Origin: JAVVHH01 sp964613945
GTDB lineage: Bacteria > Pseudomonadota > Alphaproteobacteria > Acetobacterales > Acetobacteraceae
Direction of reading: 5' to 3'
NCBI GenBank assembly: GCA_964613945.1
Contig: CAZTJC010000015.1
Span: forward strand, 1 to 64,000
Length of the DNA stretch: 64,000 bases
In this document: in pieces, positions 42,964 to 52,022 of the stretch
Layout: every line of letters starts with the position of its first letter
Position numbering within the stretch: position 1 is the stretch's first letter
Position numbers and translations under genes: made by a program
The notes under the pieces: generated by a model
What the model saw: the letters and a program-made list of their open reading frames with translations, nothing else
What the model was told of the DNA's origin: nothing
The model's database searches: none

Positions 42964-43844
42964 GCGGCCAATCGACCAACCGCAGCGGCGTCGTCACCCG
43001 GTTGCTGAGTCTGCTCGGGCGTCGCGGCCCCGAGCACAACGTGCGCGACAGTATTGCCGAACTGGTTCAGCAATCGGCTGACCAGGTGCACGCCGACGGC
43101 GTGCTGCCGGAACTGGACCGGCAGGAGCGGGTGCTGCTGGCCAACGTGCTGCGGCTGCGCGGCCGGGCGGCTAACGACGTCATGGTGCCGCGCGCCGACA
43201 TCGTGGCGATCTCGGTCGACCTGTCGCTCGACCAGTTGCTCGCCAAGGTCCGGCTCGAGGGTCACTCCCGTCTGCCGGTGTATCGCGAGCAGCTCGATGA
43301 GATCGTCGGCATGGTCCATATCAAGGACGTGTTCGGCTATGTCGGCCGGCCCGAGCAGTTCCAGCTCGAACCGATCCTGCGCAAGCCGCTGATGGTGGCG
43401 CCGCAGGTACCAATCCTCGACCTGCTGCTGCAGATGCGGCAGGCAAGGGTGCATCTGGCTCTCGTGGTCGACGAGTATGGCGGCATCGACGGCCTAGTCA
43501 CCATCGAGGACCTCGTGGAGGAGATCGTCGGCGACATCGCCGACGAGCATGACGAGGTCACTGGCCCGATGATCGTCGAGCGGCCGGACGGGGCGCTGGA
43601 CCTGGATGCCCGCCTGTCGATCGAAGCGTTCGAAACGCGGTTGGGCCCAGTGCTGACCGAGGACGAGCGGACGGCGGACATCGATACCGTCGGTGGGCTG
43701 GTGTTCACCATTGCCGGACGGGTGCCGACCCGCGGCGAGGTGGTGAGCCATCCGAGCGGGCTGGAGTTCCGTATCCTCGAAGCCGATGCCCGCCGCATTC
43801 GCCGCATCCGGACGCGCCAGAACCTCAAGCAGGCGGCGGAATAG
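42960..43844 (+). CDS. corC: CorC/HlyC-family CBS-domain protein
   Basis: 294 residues, starting with ATGA overlap on ybeY. It has two CBS domains (NDVMVPRADIVAISVDLSLD, and VHLALVVDEYGGIDGLVTIE with DLVEEIVGDI) and a C-terminal CorC_HlyC domain (DARLSIEAFE, TIAGRVPTRGEVVSHP). No membrane segments are present. It is linked to magnesium/cobalt efflux in enterobacteria. It ends the miaB operon and converges with the 5'-nucleotidase gene eight bases away. Confidence 0.92.
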   Translation: MSGQSTNRSGVVTRLLSLLGRRGPEHNVRDSIAELVQQSADQVHADGVLPELDRQERVLLANVLRLRGRAANDVMVPRADIVAISVDLSLDQLLAKVRLEGHSRLPVYREQLDEIVGMVHIKDVFGYVGRPEQFQLEPILRKPLMVAPQVPILDLLLQMRQARVHLALVVDEYGGIDGLVTIEDLVEEIVGDIADEHDEVTGPMIVERPDGALDLDARLSIEAFETRLGPVLTEDERTADIDTVGGLVFTIAGRVPTRGEVVSHPSGLEFRILEADARRIRRIRTRQNLKQAAE

Positions 43845-43852
43845 CCTAGCGC

Positions 43853-45346
43853 CTAGGGCCGGCTCAGCGCGGTGACGAACGTGTCGTCCAGGCCTGGCCC
43901 GTTATCGTAAGCCTCCCTGCCGCGGTCGCGGAAGACGACGTAGCCATCACCGCCGTTGCGGAGGAAGTTGTTGGTCACGACGAGATAGGTCGCCTCCGGG
44001 TCCAGGCTGGCCCAGCCGGTGTCTGTCGGCGTCTCTAGCCCGGTGGCGGTCAGGCGTAACCCGGCCCATTGCGGAAAGCCGCCGCGCCCGACCTGGCTCA
44101 ACCCGTGTCGAACCGCGGCTTCCACCTCGGCGCCGGTCAGCTTCAGCGTGGCGACCGTGTTGCCGAAGGGCATCGCCTCGAGGATCTGCCCGCGGCTGAT
44201 CGGACCGGCCGGCAGACCGGTTCGCATGCCGCCCGCATTGGTGATGGCGATCTGACCGCCATGCGCCGTGGCCAGCATCGCGGCGGCAACGGCCTGGCCC
44301 AGGGCGCACTGGGTAAAGCGGCAGGTCGAAAGCTCCAGCGGCTCCGGCAAGGTGGCGACGATCTCGTTCCGGAACGTGTCGAGCGAGGCGGCGAAGCGGG
44401 CTACGATGGCCGACACCGCCGGGTCCTCGACCAGGTCGAGCCCGACATGCACGCAGTCGCCGCCATGGGCGAGCACGCTGCCATCGGCGGCGAGGTCGAG
44501 GTCGAGCCGGCCGAGATAGCGGCCATAGGCGCCAGCCTGGGTGATGAGCGCGCCGGTCGAATTGGGCTGTGCGTCGGCGGCGAACGCGCCGGGCTCGGTG
44601 TTGGACAGCAGCGTGTGCGAGTGCCCGCCGATGATGACCGCCGGGCCCGGCACGTCCAGCGCCCGGTCGAACAGCACCCCCATGTGCGACAGCAGCACGA
44701 CCAGCTGCGCGCCGTCGCCCCGCGCGCCCTCGATCGCCCGGGCCAGCGCCGGCTTCGGCGGCAGGAACCGCACGTTGCGACCCGGCGATGACCCGATCGG
44801 CGTCTCCAGCGTCGTCAGCCCGACGAACCCGATCTTGAGCCCACCGCGCTCGAGCACGGCCCAGGGACGCAGCTTTCCCGCAAGCGCCGGCTCGGCGGAC
44901 GCATCGACGTTGCTGGTCACCAGCGGGAACCCGGCCGCCTCTGCATAGGCCGCGAGCACGGCGGGTCCCCCGTCGAACTCATGATTGCCGACCCCCATCG
45001 CGTCGGTGCCATTGGCCTGCTGCACGGCGAGTTCGGCCATGCCGCGATACTTGGTGAAGAACAGGCTGCCCTGGAACTGGTCCCCGCCGTCGAGCAGCAG
45101 AACGGTGCGGCTATCCGCCTCCGCAGCCGCACGCTGCATCCGGATGGCGGTCGCCAGCCGGGCGCTACCGCCGAAACAGCCGTCACCCCCACCGCAGGAC
45201 AGCGCACGGACGTTGACCGCCTCGTGCCGCGAATGGAAATCGTTGATGTGCAACAGCGTCAGCCGATGCACGGGCGCGCCCTGTGCCAATCGCGCCAAAG
45301 GCAGCGTTCCAAGAACACCCAAGAGCGCGCGGCGGGACAGATGCAT
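43853..45346 (-). CDS. Exported 5'-nucleotidase / metallophosphatase
   Basis: 497 residues. A Tat-like signal (HLSRRALLGVLGTLPLARLA) starts at the chosen ATG, 45346. The metallophosphatase motifs are LLHINDFHSRHE, LLDGGDQFQGS, MGVGNHEFDGG and IIGGHSHTLL. The 5'-nucleotidase C-terminal domain carries ITNAGGMRTGLPAGPISRGQ and NNFLRNGGDGY. It hydrolyses nucleotides in the periplasm. It is not coupled to other genes and is divergent from nfu. Confidence 0.93.
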   Translation of the reverse strand: MHLSRRALLGVLGTLPLARLAQGAPVHRLTLLHINDFHSRHEAVNVRALSCGGGDGCFGGSARLATAIRMQRAAAEADSRTVLLLDGGDQFQGSLFFTKYRGMAELAVQQANGTDAMGVGNHEFDGGPAVLAAYAEAAGFPLVTSNVDASAEPALAGKLRPWAVLERGGLKIGFVGLTTLETPIGSSPGRNVRFLPPKPALARAIEGARGDGAQLVVLLSHMGVLFDRALDVPGPAVIIGGHSHTLLSNTEPGAFAADAQPNSTGALITQAGAYGRYLGRLDLDLAADGSVLAHGGDCVHVGLDLVEDPAVSAIVARFAASLDTFRNEIVATLPEPLELSTCRFTQCALGQAVAAAMLATAHGGQIAITNAGGMRTGLPAGPISRGQILEAMPFGNTVATLKLTGAEVEAAVRHGLSQVGRGGFPQWAGLRLTATGLETPTDTGWASLDPEATYLVVTNNFLRNGGDGYVVFRDRGREAYDNGPGLDDTFVTALSRP

Positions 45347-45443
45347 GGTTTGAGCATAGCACATTGCCCACATAGATTATCGCCGCTCTTGCTTCGCCGA
45401 TCCGGCTGGCCAAATGTCGGCCACGTTCTGAAAGGTTCCAGCC

Positions 45444-46001
45444 ATGTTCATCGAGACCGAGGGCACCCCCAACCCGGCCACGCTTAAGTTCCTGCCCGGC
45501 CGCGACGTGATGCCGAACGGCACCGCCGACTTCGCCGGTCCCGACTTGGCCGAGCGCAGCCCGCTAGCGCAGGCGATGTTCGCGCTTCCCGGTGTCGCCC
45601 GCGTGTTCCTCGGCGGCGATTTCGTGACGATCACCAAGTCCGACCTCGCCGACTGGGCCACGTTGCGTCCGCAGGTGCTCGGCGCACTGATGGAGCATTT
45701 CGTTGCTGAGCGCCCGGTGATCGAGGGTTCGGGCACCGAGATCGCCGAGGACGTCTCGCCGGAAGACCAGGACGTGGTCGACCAGATCAAGGATCTGCTC
45801 GACACCCGGGTGCGCCCGGCTGTTGCTGGCGACGGTGGCGACATCGTGTTCCGCGGTTATCGCGACGGCATCGTCCGCCTGCACATGCAGGGCGCCTGCA
45901 GCGGCTGCCCGTCCTCCAGCGCCACGCTGAAGCACGGGATCGAGAACATGCTGAAGCATTACGTTCCCGAGGTCCGGTCGGTGGAGCAGGTCGAGTTTTG
46001 A
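45444..46001 (+). CDS. Fe-S cluster scaffold/carrier protein NfuA-like
   Basis: 185 residues. The N-terminal Nfu domain (MFIETEGTPNPATLKFLPGR) and the C-terminal NifU-like domain with the cluster-binding CxxC (MQGACSGCPSSSATLKHGIE) have the layout of mitochondrial NFU1. It delivers [4Fe-4S] clusters to target enzymes. MiaB and endonuclease III in this window are potential clients. Its stop overlaps the TTG start of the nitroreductase gene (TTGA). Confidence 0.95.
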   Translation: MFIETEGTPNPATLKFLPGRDVMPNGTADFAGPDLAERSPLAQAMFALPGVARVFLGGDFVTITKSDLADWATLRPQVLGALMEHFVAERPVIEGSGTEIAEDVSPEDQDVVDQIKDLLDTRVRPAVAGDGGDIVFRGYRDGIVRLHMQGACSGCPSSSATLKHGIENMLKHYVPEVRSVEQVEF

Positions 46002-46579
46002 TCTCATCGGACAGTTTGGACGCGGTGTTCCGAACCGCCCGCACGCATTACCGCTGGCTTGATCAGCCGGTTTCTGATGACGAACTGCGGACGGTCTATG
46101 ACTTGATGAAGTGGGGTCCGACGTCGGCGAACTGTTCGCCGGCGCGGATCCTGTTCCTGCGCACCCCTGCGGCAAAGGAACGGCTGAAGCCGGCTTTATC
46201 GGCCGGCAACGTCGACAAGGCGATGGCCGCGCCGGTGATCGCCATCGTGGCCACCGATCCGGAATTCTACGAGTCGTTGCCGTATCTGTATCCGCAGGCC
46301 GATGCGCGCTCCTGGTTTGCCGACAACCATGATCTGGCAGTGGCCACGGCAGCGCGAAATGGCACGCTCCAGGGTGGCTATCTCATCATGGCGGCGCGCG
46401 CCGCCGGGCTCGATTGCGGCCCGATGTCGGGCTTCGACAATGACCGCGTTGACCAAGAATTCCTGTCGGTCGAGGGATGGAAAAGTAATTTCCTGCTCTG
46501 CCTGGGTCATGGCGACCCGGCGGAAGCGGGCGAACGATCTCCCCGGCTCGGCTTCGACGAGGCGTGCCGCCTCCTGTAA
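45998..46579 (+). CDS. RutE-like nitroreductase family (malonic semialdehyde reductase type)
   Basis: 193 residues, TTG start overlapping the nfu stop. It is a nitroreductase-fold FMN enzyme. MKWGPTSANCSPARILFLRT, SLPYLYPQADARSWFADNHD, NGTLQGGYLIMAARAAGLDC and GPMSGFDNDRVDQEF match RutE/YdfG-like malonic semialdehyde or 3-hydroxypropionate enzymes. No other rut (pyrimidine degradation) genes are nearby, so the role is uncertain. It is inserted between nfu and tsaB, which are usually neighbours in alphaproteobacteria. Confidence 0.88.
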   Translation: MISSDSLDAVFRTARTHYRWLDQPVSDDELRTVYDLMKWGPTSANCSPARILFLRTPAAKERLKPALSAGNVDKAMAAPVIAIVATDPEFYESLPYLYPQADARSWFADNHDLAVATAARNGTLQGGYLIMAARAAGLDCGPMSGFDNDRVDQEFLSVEGWKSNFLLCLGHGDPAEAGERSPRLGFDEACRLL

Positions 46580-46588
46580 GCAGGCTCG

Positions 46589-47200
46589 ATGGTTCGGATC
46601 CTCACTCTCGATGCTTCGACGGCCATATGCTCGGTCGGGCTGGTCGAGGATGATCGGCTTATCGGTGAGCGCCGGGTCGAAGGCGATCTGGCGGCCTTGC
46701 CGGCATTGCTGCACGACTTGTTCACCCAACACGGGCGCGGGGTCGACCTCGTCGCGGTAATCGTTGGTCCCGGCAGTTTCACCGGGCTTCGGGCGTCGAT
46801 TGCACTGGCGCATGGCGTCGGCCTGGCGACCGGGGCACCGGTCGTCGGTGTCACGATCGGGACGGCGATGATGCCCGTTGCCGGATCGGCGCTGTGGACA
46901 ATGATCGACAGCAAGCGCGGGCGGGTGTTCCTCGAGCGGGACGGATCGGTCGAAAGCGTCGCGCTCGACGCCTTGCCCATGCCACCCGGCCCGATTGTGC
47001 TCGCCGGCGATGCCGCACTGGCAGCAGGCGAGGCGCTGGCGGCGCGTGGCGCGGATGTTCGCCTGTCGACGCAACCATTGCCGGAGCCGGTCGGGATCGC
47101 ACGCGCCGCCTGGGCGGGGCGGACCGTGCTGGCGCAACCGATCTACGTGGACCCTCCCGCAGCGCGCCCCGGCCTGCCAGGGCGTCCCGCGCCGGAATGA
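46589..47200 (+). CDS. tsaB: tRNA threonylcarbamoyladenosine biosynthesis protein TsaB
   Basis: 203 residues. It is an ASKHA-fold partner of TsaD in making t6A37. ILTLDASTAICSVGLVEDD, VIVGPGSFTGLRASIALAHG and MIDSKRGRVFLERDG are diagnostic. It is soluble. The stop overlaps the rimI ATG (ATGA), as in many alphaproteobacteria. Confidence 0.94.
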   Translation: MVRILTLDASTAICSVGLVEDDRLIGERRVEGDLAALPALLHDLFTQHGRGVDLVAVIVGPGSFTGLRASIALAHGVGLATGAPVVGVTIGTAMMPVAGSALWTMIDSKRGRVFLERDGSVESVALDALPMPPGPIVLAGDAALAAGEALAARGADVRLSTQPLPEPVGIARAAWAGRTVLAQPIYVDPPAARPGLPGRPAPE

Positions 47201-47634
47201 GCGACGGGCTGGAGGTCGCAACGGCGGCTTACGCGCCGGCGCTGGCGGCCATCCACGGAGCGGCGTTTCCCATTGGCGAGCGCTGGGGGGCGGACGCGAT
47301 CGCGCTGCAGCTCGGCCTGTTCGGCGCCTTCGGCTTCGTCAGCGGGCGCGGCGGCTTTATCCTGGCCCGCTCCGTTGCGGACGAAGCCGAGATCCTGACC
47401 TTGGCCGTCGATCCGGCCGCCCGGCGCGGCGGGATCGGGCGCGCGCTGATGATGCGGGCGATGCGCACGGCCGGGTCGAATGGTGCGTCGGCGATGTTCC
47501 TGGAAGTGGCCGAGGTCAATGCCCCGGCTCGGGCGCTGTATGCCGCTTGCGGCTTTTCCGAAGTGGGGCGCCGGGCCGGATACTATGCCGGCGGCGTGGA
47601 CGCGCTGGTGTTGCGGGCCACTATTTCTTCCTGA
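47197..47634 (+). CDS. rimI: Ribosomal protein S18-alanine N-acetyltransferase-like GNAT
   Basis: 145 residues. It is a GNAT acetyltransferase with the acetyl-CoA loop (VDPAARRGGIGRALMMRAMR) and FLEVAEVNAPARALYAACGF then SEVGRRAGYY. The coupling to tsaB (ATGA) supports RimI. It starts at ATG 47197. The longer open frame upstream runs through tsaB in another frame. Its 3' end overlaps the convergent TusA-like gene by 14 bases. Confidence 0.92.
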   Translation: MSDGLEVATAAYAPALAAIHGAAFPIGERWGADAIALQLGLFGAFGFVSGRGGFILARSVADEAEILTLAVDPAARRGGIGRALMMRAMRTAGSNGASAMFLEVAEVNAPARALYAACGFSEVGRRAGYYAGGVDALVLRATISS

Positions 47635-47875
47635 TCCAAAGCGTCGTGTTGCCGTCTGGACTATCGGTCGTGGCAAGAACCGCGTGTCCCTGATCGAGTG
47701 CGGAGCGCGGAACATTAAGCCGCGGCTCAACTCCGGACATCGACACTTCCAACACCTCGCCACTATTCATGCGATCAAGCGCTAGCCGAACCCGGACATA
47801 GGTCATCGGACAATGGTCGCGGGTAATATCTAATCTTCGATCGGCCTGGTGATGAGGAGTTAGCGTTTGGTCCAT
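47621..47875 (-). CDS. TusA-like sulfurtransferase family protein
   Basis: 84 residues. The TusA/SirA signature CPMTYVRVRLALDRM has the active-site Cys-Pro dipeptide, here in the CPMT variant. VLEVSMSGVEPRLNVPRSA follows. TusA-type proteins relay persulfide sulfur to tRNA thiolation, molybdenum cofactor or other sulfur acceptors. It is a single gene, divergent from mucR across 97 bases. Confidence 0.85.
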   Translation of the reverse strand: MDQTLTPHHQADRRLDITRDHCPMTYVRVRLALDRMNSGEVLEVSMSGVEPRLNVPRSALDQGHAVLATTDSPDGNTTLWIRKK

Positions 47876-47909
47876 GGTCTAATCCTGTAATTATAAACGC
47901 GGTCTTGGA

Positions 47910-47939
47910 TTGCAGATAGATCGTTTGCGGTTGTATAGA
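47910..47939 (+). promoter_or_regulatory. Candidate sigma-70 promoter of mucR
   Basis: TTGCAG, 18 bases, then TATAGA lie 34 bases before the mucR ATG in an AT-rich intergenic region. MucR-type proteins often bind such AT-rich sites at their own promoters. Confidence 0.4.
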
Positions 47940-47972
47940 TCAACTTAATGCCGAGTTCGGGAGGGTGTTGGT

Positions 47973-48377
47973 ATGGCGGAGTTGGGTGATGCGGGCGTAT
48001 TAGAGTTGACGGCACAGATTGTGTCCGCGCACGTATCCAACAATGCGATTGGAGCCGATTTGCTTCCCGGCCTGATCCAGGACGTCTATCGGACCCTTGC
48101 CGGCGTCGGCAAAGATCAGATCGCTCCGGAGAAGCAACTTCCGGCCGTTCCGGTGCGGAAATCCGTCTTTCCGGATCACATCGTCTGCCTAGAAGATGGC
48201 AAGAAGCTGAAGATGCTCAAGCGTCACCTCAAGACTTCGTACGACATGACACCCGACGAATACCGCGAGAAGTGGCAGTTGCCGTCGGACTATCCGATGG
48301 TCGCGCCGAATTATGCCAAGCACCGCTCGTCGCTGGCCAAGAAGATCGGGCTGGGCACCAAACCACGCGCGCGTTAG
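47973..48377 (+). CDS. mucR: MucR/Ros family zinc-finger transcriptional regulator
   Basis: 134 residues. The Ros/MucR DNA-binding domain is in the second half: DHIVCLEDGKKLKMLKRHLK then TSYDMTPDEYREKWQLPSDY and PNYAKHRSSLAKKIGLG. The single Cys and His residues fit the alphaproteobacterial prokaryotic zinc finger. The N-terminal half (LTAQIVSAHVSNNAIGADLL) mediates oligomerisation in homologues. It is a global H-NS-like repressor of exopolysaccharide, motility and cell-cycle genes. A GGGAGGG Shine-Dalgarno precedes the ATG. Confidence 0.94.
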   Translation: MAELGDAGVLELTAQIVSAHVSNNAIGADLLPGLIQDVYRTLAGVGKDQIAPEKQLPAVPVRKSVFPDHIVCLEDGKKLKMLKRHLKTSYDMTPDEYREKWQLPSDYPMVAPNYAKHRSSLAKKIGLGTKPRAR

Positions 48378-48625
48378 CGCATCTCGTCGGCGCGAACAGG
48401 GCTGATCCGGACGCTGGTGAGTCGACAGGCGTGGCCGGTATCGGCTATCGCCGTCAACGGACCGACGATGTGGTTGAGGAGCCCGATGGAAACGCGCATC
48501 GAGCGCTTGTGCGGGGTGGCTGGGCTGGTGATGTCGGAACAATGTTCCGATCCCACGAACCTCGGGCATGACGGCACCGGCGTAGCACGGCCCAGCCAAC
48601 ATCCGGCTCCGGCGGCCCGCCTGCC

Positions 48626-49441
48626 TTGACCGTGCACCGCCATCGGCACAAGCCTGCCGGCTTCAGGGAGATCAGGGCCGGCAACCTCGGCGTGCGGATC
48701 GCCGCAACCGCGCATGAGGTCGATGCCGCCCAGGCGCTCCGCTACCGCGTCTTCTATGAAGAGATGGGTGCCACCGCCGAGCCGCACACCGCGGCGTCAC
48801 AGCGCGACACCGATGCGTGGGACTCGGTCGCCGACCATATCCTGGTGATCGATCACGCTTTGGGCGAAGGCCCGCAAAGCGTGGTCGGCACCTATCGCCT
48901 CATCCAGCGCGAGGGAGCCGCCGCCGTTGGGCGGTTTTATTCGGAGGATGAGTACGACATCCGCGCGATCACCAATTTTCCCGGCGGCGTGCTCGAGCTC
49001 GGCCGCTCCTGCGTCGATGCCAGCCATCGCGGGCGGGCCGTCATGCAGCTGCTCTGGCGCGGGATCGCTGCCTATATCGAGATGAACAACATCGACCTGA
49101 TGTTCGGCTGCGCTAGCCTCAACGGCACCGACCCCGATCTCCTGGCCGCCGAGCTGACCTACCTCTACGGCCATCACTTGGCACCGCCGGCCCTGCGGCC
49201 GAAGGCGTTGCCCGAACGTTACGTCGACATGCGCCGGCTCGACCCGGCGGCCTACGATCCGCGCAAGGCCAACCAGTCGCTGCCGCCACTGATCAAGGGC
49301 TATCTCCGGCTCGGCGGCTTCGTCGGCGACGGCGCGGTGATCGACAGCCAATTCAACACGGTCGACGTCGCGATCGTGGTCAAGACCGATTTGGTCACCG
49401 AGCGCTACAGCAAGCATTACGAGCGCCGTAGCCAGGACTGA
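48626..49441 (+). CDS. olsB: OlsB-like N-acyltransferase (GNAT, ornithine lipid pathway)
   Basis: 271 residues. FREIRAGNLGVRIAATAHEV, AAQALRYRVFYEEMGA, LELGRSCVDASHRGRAVMQL and YRRLG-like C-terminal segments (KGYLRLGGFVGDGAVID, FNTVDVAIVV) match L-ornithine N-alpha-acyltransferase. That enzyme makes lyso-ornithine lipid from acyl-ACP. The PlsC homologue 9 kb away could be the second enzyme. The start is TTG at 48626. A GTG two codons on is an alternative. The 248 bases between mucR and this gene hold no convincing gene. Confidence 0.88.
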   Translation: MTVHRHRHKPAGFREIRAGNLGVRIAATAHEVDAAQALRYRVFYEEMGATAEPHTAASQRDTDAWDSVADHILVIDHALGEGPQSVVGTYRLIQREGAAAVGRFYSEDEYDIRAITNFPGGVLELGRSCVDASHRGRAVMQLLWRGIAAYIEMNNIDLMFGCASLNGTDPDLLAAELTYLYGHHLAPPALRPKALPERYVDMRRLDPAAYDPRKANQSLPPLIKGYLRLGGFVGDGAVIDSQFNTVDVAIVVKTDLVTERYSKHYERRSQD

Positions 49442-49452
49442 GGGCCTACCCA

Positions 49453-50397
49453 ATGGACGTCATCATGACTTCGCCCCGCCTCGCCACGCAGGCGGTGGCT
49501 TTGCTCGAGGGCGCGGGCGCTCGCATCCACTATATGGACCCATTCCCAACCCCCGAGGCGATCGCGGCGCTGGCGCGCAGCGTCGGTGCGGTGGCGATCC
49601 TGTCGCGGCAGGGGCCGGTCACGGCGGCGGTGATAGAGGCGGTGCCGAGCCTGCGCGTCGTCGCGCGGCACGGGGTCGGGGTCGACGACGTGGACGTGCC
49701 CGAGGCGCTGCGGCGCGGCATCGTCGTGACCCGGGCGCCCGGCAGCAACACGCGAGCGGTGGCCGAGCACACGATCGCGATGATCCTCGCGCTGGCCAAG
49801 CGGCTGCCGGAGCTGTCGGCACAGGTCGCGGCGGGCGAGTGGCGGCATGGCAACGACATGGTGCGCGACGTCGCCGGGCTGCGACTCGGGCTGATAGGCC
49901 TTGGGTCGATCGGCCAGATGGTCGCCGGCTTCGGGACCGCGTTCGGCATGGACGTGGCGGCCTATACGCGCTCGCCCGGGCCGGCGGGGATCACTCGCAT
50001 GCCCGATCTGGCGGCCTTGTTGGCGCGGTCCGACGTGCTGTCACTGCATCTGCCCTACAGCCCGGCAGCCCATCACCTGATCGGGCGGACCGAGCTGGCG
50101 ACCCTGCCGGCCGGCGCAACTGTCATCAATACCGCCCGCGGCGGCCTGATCGACGAGGCGGCGCTGCTGGAAGCGCTCGATTCCGGGCACCTCAGTGGCG
50201 CCGGGCTGGACGTCTTCGAGGGCGAACCGCCGGAGCTGGGTAACGCGCTGCGTCGCCATCCGGCGGTGATCGCGACGCCGCATGTCTCGGGCGTGACCGA
50301 GGGTAGCCTCGTCACCATGGGGGTCATGGCGGCCGAGTGCATCGTGGCCGTGCTCACCGGTCGACCCGTGCCGCCGGAGCGCCTGGTGTTGGCATGA
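49453..50397 (+). CDS. D-isomer-specific 2-hydroxyacid dehydrogenase (phosphoglycerate dehydrogenase-like)
   Basis: 314 residues. It has the NAD-binding glycine motif LIGLGSIGQMVAGFG, the catalytic Arg in NTARGGLIDEAALLE, the Glu in VFEGEPPE and the His in ATPHVSGVT. It lacks the ACT domain of long SerA enzymes and could act on glyoxylate, hydroxypyruvate or phosphoglycerate. The stop overlaps the lnt ATG (ATGA), an unusual partnership. Confidence 0.88.
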   Translation: MDVIMTSPRLATQAVALLEGAGARIHYMDPFPTPEAIAALARSVGAVAILSRQGPVTAAVIEAVPSLRVVARHGVGVDDVDVPEALRRGIVVTRAPGSNTRAVAEHTIAMILALAKRLPELSAQVAAGEWRHGNDMVRDVAGLRLGLIGLGSIGQMVAGFGTAFGMDVAAYTRSPGPAGITRMPDLAALLARSDVLSLHLPYSPAAHHLIGRTELATLPAGATVINTARGGLIDEAALLEALDSGHLSGAGLDVFEGEPPELGNALRRHPAVIATPHVSGVTEGSLVTMGVMAAECIVAVLTGRPVPPERLVLA

Positions 50398-51914
50398 TCG
50401 GCGAGCGTTTCTTTACACGGTTGCAGGCTGTCCGCGGCTGGCGCGCGGATTTGCTGGCGCTCGGCCTGGGCGCCGTGTCGGCCGCGGCGCTGCCACCGAT
50501 CTACATCCTGCCGGCGCTGCTGCTGGCGGTGCCGGGCTTACTCGCGCTGATCGAGGGCACACGCGGGTATGGCGGTGCGTTCCGGCGCGGCTTCTTCTTT
50601 GGTCTCGGGCACCACGTCTTCGGTCTTTACTGGATTACCGAGGCCATTCTGCTGGAGTCAGCCCGCTACTGGTGGCTGGTGCCGTTGGCGGTGCCGGCGC
50701 TGTCGGCGCTGCTCGCGCTGTTCATCGCGGCGCCGTGCGCGGTGGCCAAGCGGGCACAGCCGGGGTGGCGCCGGGTCGTGGCGTTGGCGGGTGCCTGGGT
50801 GCTGTTCGACCTGGCGCGGCAGTATGTCGGCACCGGCTTTCCGTGGAATCCATGGGGCAGTGTCTGGGCATTACCGGGCTTGGCGGGCGACATCATGCTG
50901 CAGCCCTTGGCATGGGTCGGCACGCCTGGCCTGACGTTGATGACGGTGTTGCTAGCTGGCGCGGCGATGCTCAGCGCTCGTGCAGCGGTGGCGTCGGCCA
51001 TCGTGCTGGTTGTTTGGGTCGGGCTGGGGTTGGAACGGTTCCGTGCCCCGGCCGGCGAGGCGCCGGGCATCGATGCGGTTATCGTTCAAGGCAACGTCTC
51101 GCAGGGCGATAAATGGGGGCCGGCGTCGGCACGGCAGGCATTCGATCGGCAGCTCCAGTTGACGCGTGATGGTGTTGCGGCGGCAGGGTCGCATAAATCG
51201 GTCGTTGTATGGCCGGAGACGTCGACGTTCTATTGGTTGCAGTCCGAGCCGGGGGCGAGGGCGGCGATTGCGGCAGCAGCCAAGCCTGCCTTGGCAGCGT
51301 TGGTGGGCGGGTTGACCTACGATACGAGCGCCGAGCCATCGGCCACGAATCCGCCGGCCAACAGCCTGCTGGCACTCGGGCCGGATGGCGAAATCGATGG
51401 CATCTACAGCAAATGGCACTTGGTCCCATTCGGCGAATACGCGCCAAGCTGGGTGCCGCTCGCGATCAAGATCGTCCCGGGACAGCTGGCGTTCGGGACG
51501 GGGCCGAAGACTTTAACGGTGCCGGGCCTGCCCGCGTTCGGCCCGTTAATTTGTTACGAAGCGGTGTTCCCGGCGCAGGTGATCGACGAAGCGGCGCGGC
51601 CAGCCTGGATGGTTAACATCACCAACGATGCCTGGTTCGGCAATTCCACCGGGCCGCGGCAGCATCTTGCGGCGGTGCGGATGCGAGCGGTTGAGGAGGG
51701 ACTGCCGTTGGTCCGCGCAGCCAATACTGGAATTTCCGCAGTTTTCGATGCGGGAGGACACGAAGTCGCTCGTATAGGTCTTGGGTTGGCTGGAGAAATG
51801 GTTGTGCCAATCCCTGGTTCGCGCCCTGCAACTTCGTTTTCACGATGGGGTTTAGTCATTCCGGGTCTTATGTCGGTGTTCGCATTGGCGCTTGGATTGA
51901 GACGTAGGGCGTAA
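50394..51914 (+). CDS. lnt: Apolipoprotein N-acyltransferase
   Basis: 506 residues. It catalyses the final step of lipoprotein maturation in the inner membrane. Seven or so membrane helices precede a nitrilase domain. The catalytic triad is visible as Glu in VVWPETSTFYWLQ, Lys in YSKWHLVPFGEYAP and Cys in LICYEAVFP. The start is ATG at 50394. In many alphaproteobacteria lnt follows corC and precedes an XRE regulator. Here the corC link is broken but the XRE link is kept. Confidence 0.95.
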   Translation: MIGERFFTRLQAVRGWRADLLALGLGAVSAAALPPIYILPALLLAVPGLLALIEGTRGYGGAFRRGFFFGLGHHVFGLYWITEAILLESARYWWLVPLAVPALSALLALFIAAPCAVAKRAQPGWRRVVALAGAWVLFDLARQYVGTGFPWNPWGSVWALPGLAGDIMLQPLAWVGTPGLTLMTVLLAGAAMLSARAAVASAIVLVVWVGLGLERFRAPAGEAPGIDAVIVQGNVSQGDKWGPASARQAFDRQLQLTRDGVAAAGSHKSVVVWPETSTFYWLQSEPGARAAIAAAAKPALAALVGGLTYDTSAEPSATNPPANSLLALGPDGEIDGIYSKWHLVPFGEYAPSWVPLAIKIVPGQLAFGTGPKTLTVPGLPAFGPLICYEAVFPAQVIDEAARPAWMVNITNDAWFGNSTGPRQHLAAVRMRAVEEGLPLVRAANTGISAVFDAGGHEVARIGLGLAGEMVVPIPGSRPATSFSRWGLVIPGLMSVFALALGLRRRA

Positions 51915-51956
51915 ACGTCCCACATTTGGGATGGATTGATAAGATTGTCACGAAGG

Positions 51957-51985
51957 TTGACTTCTACCGGTTGTGCCGTTAAGGA
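51957..51985 (+). promoter_or_regulatory. Candidate promoter of the XRE regulator
   Basis: TTGACT, 17 bases, then TAAGGA lie 37 bases before the ATG. The -35 is good and the -10 is poor. A small hairpin (TCCCA / TGGGA) lies just after lnt. Confidence 0.35.
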
Positions 51986-52022
51986 TTTGTTCAGCTTTGC
52001 ATGGTAGGCGAGAGGAACATTC

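Noticed and set aside
48374..48787. 137-codon minus-strand frame between mucR and olsB
   Set aside because: Half of it is antisense to olsB, and the remainder has no recognisable feature or ribosome binding site. The 248-base gap is left unassigned.
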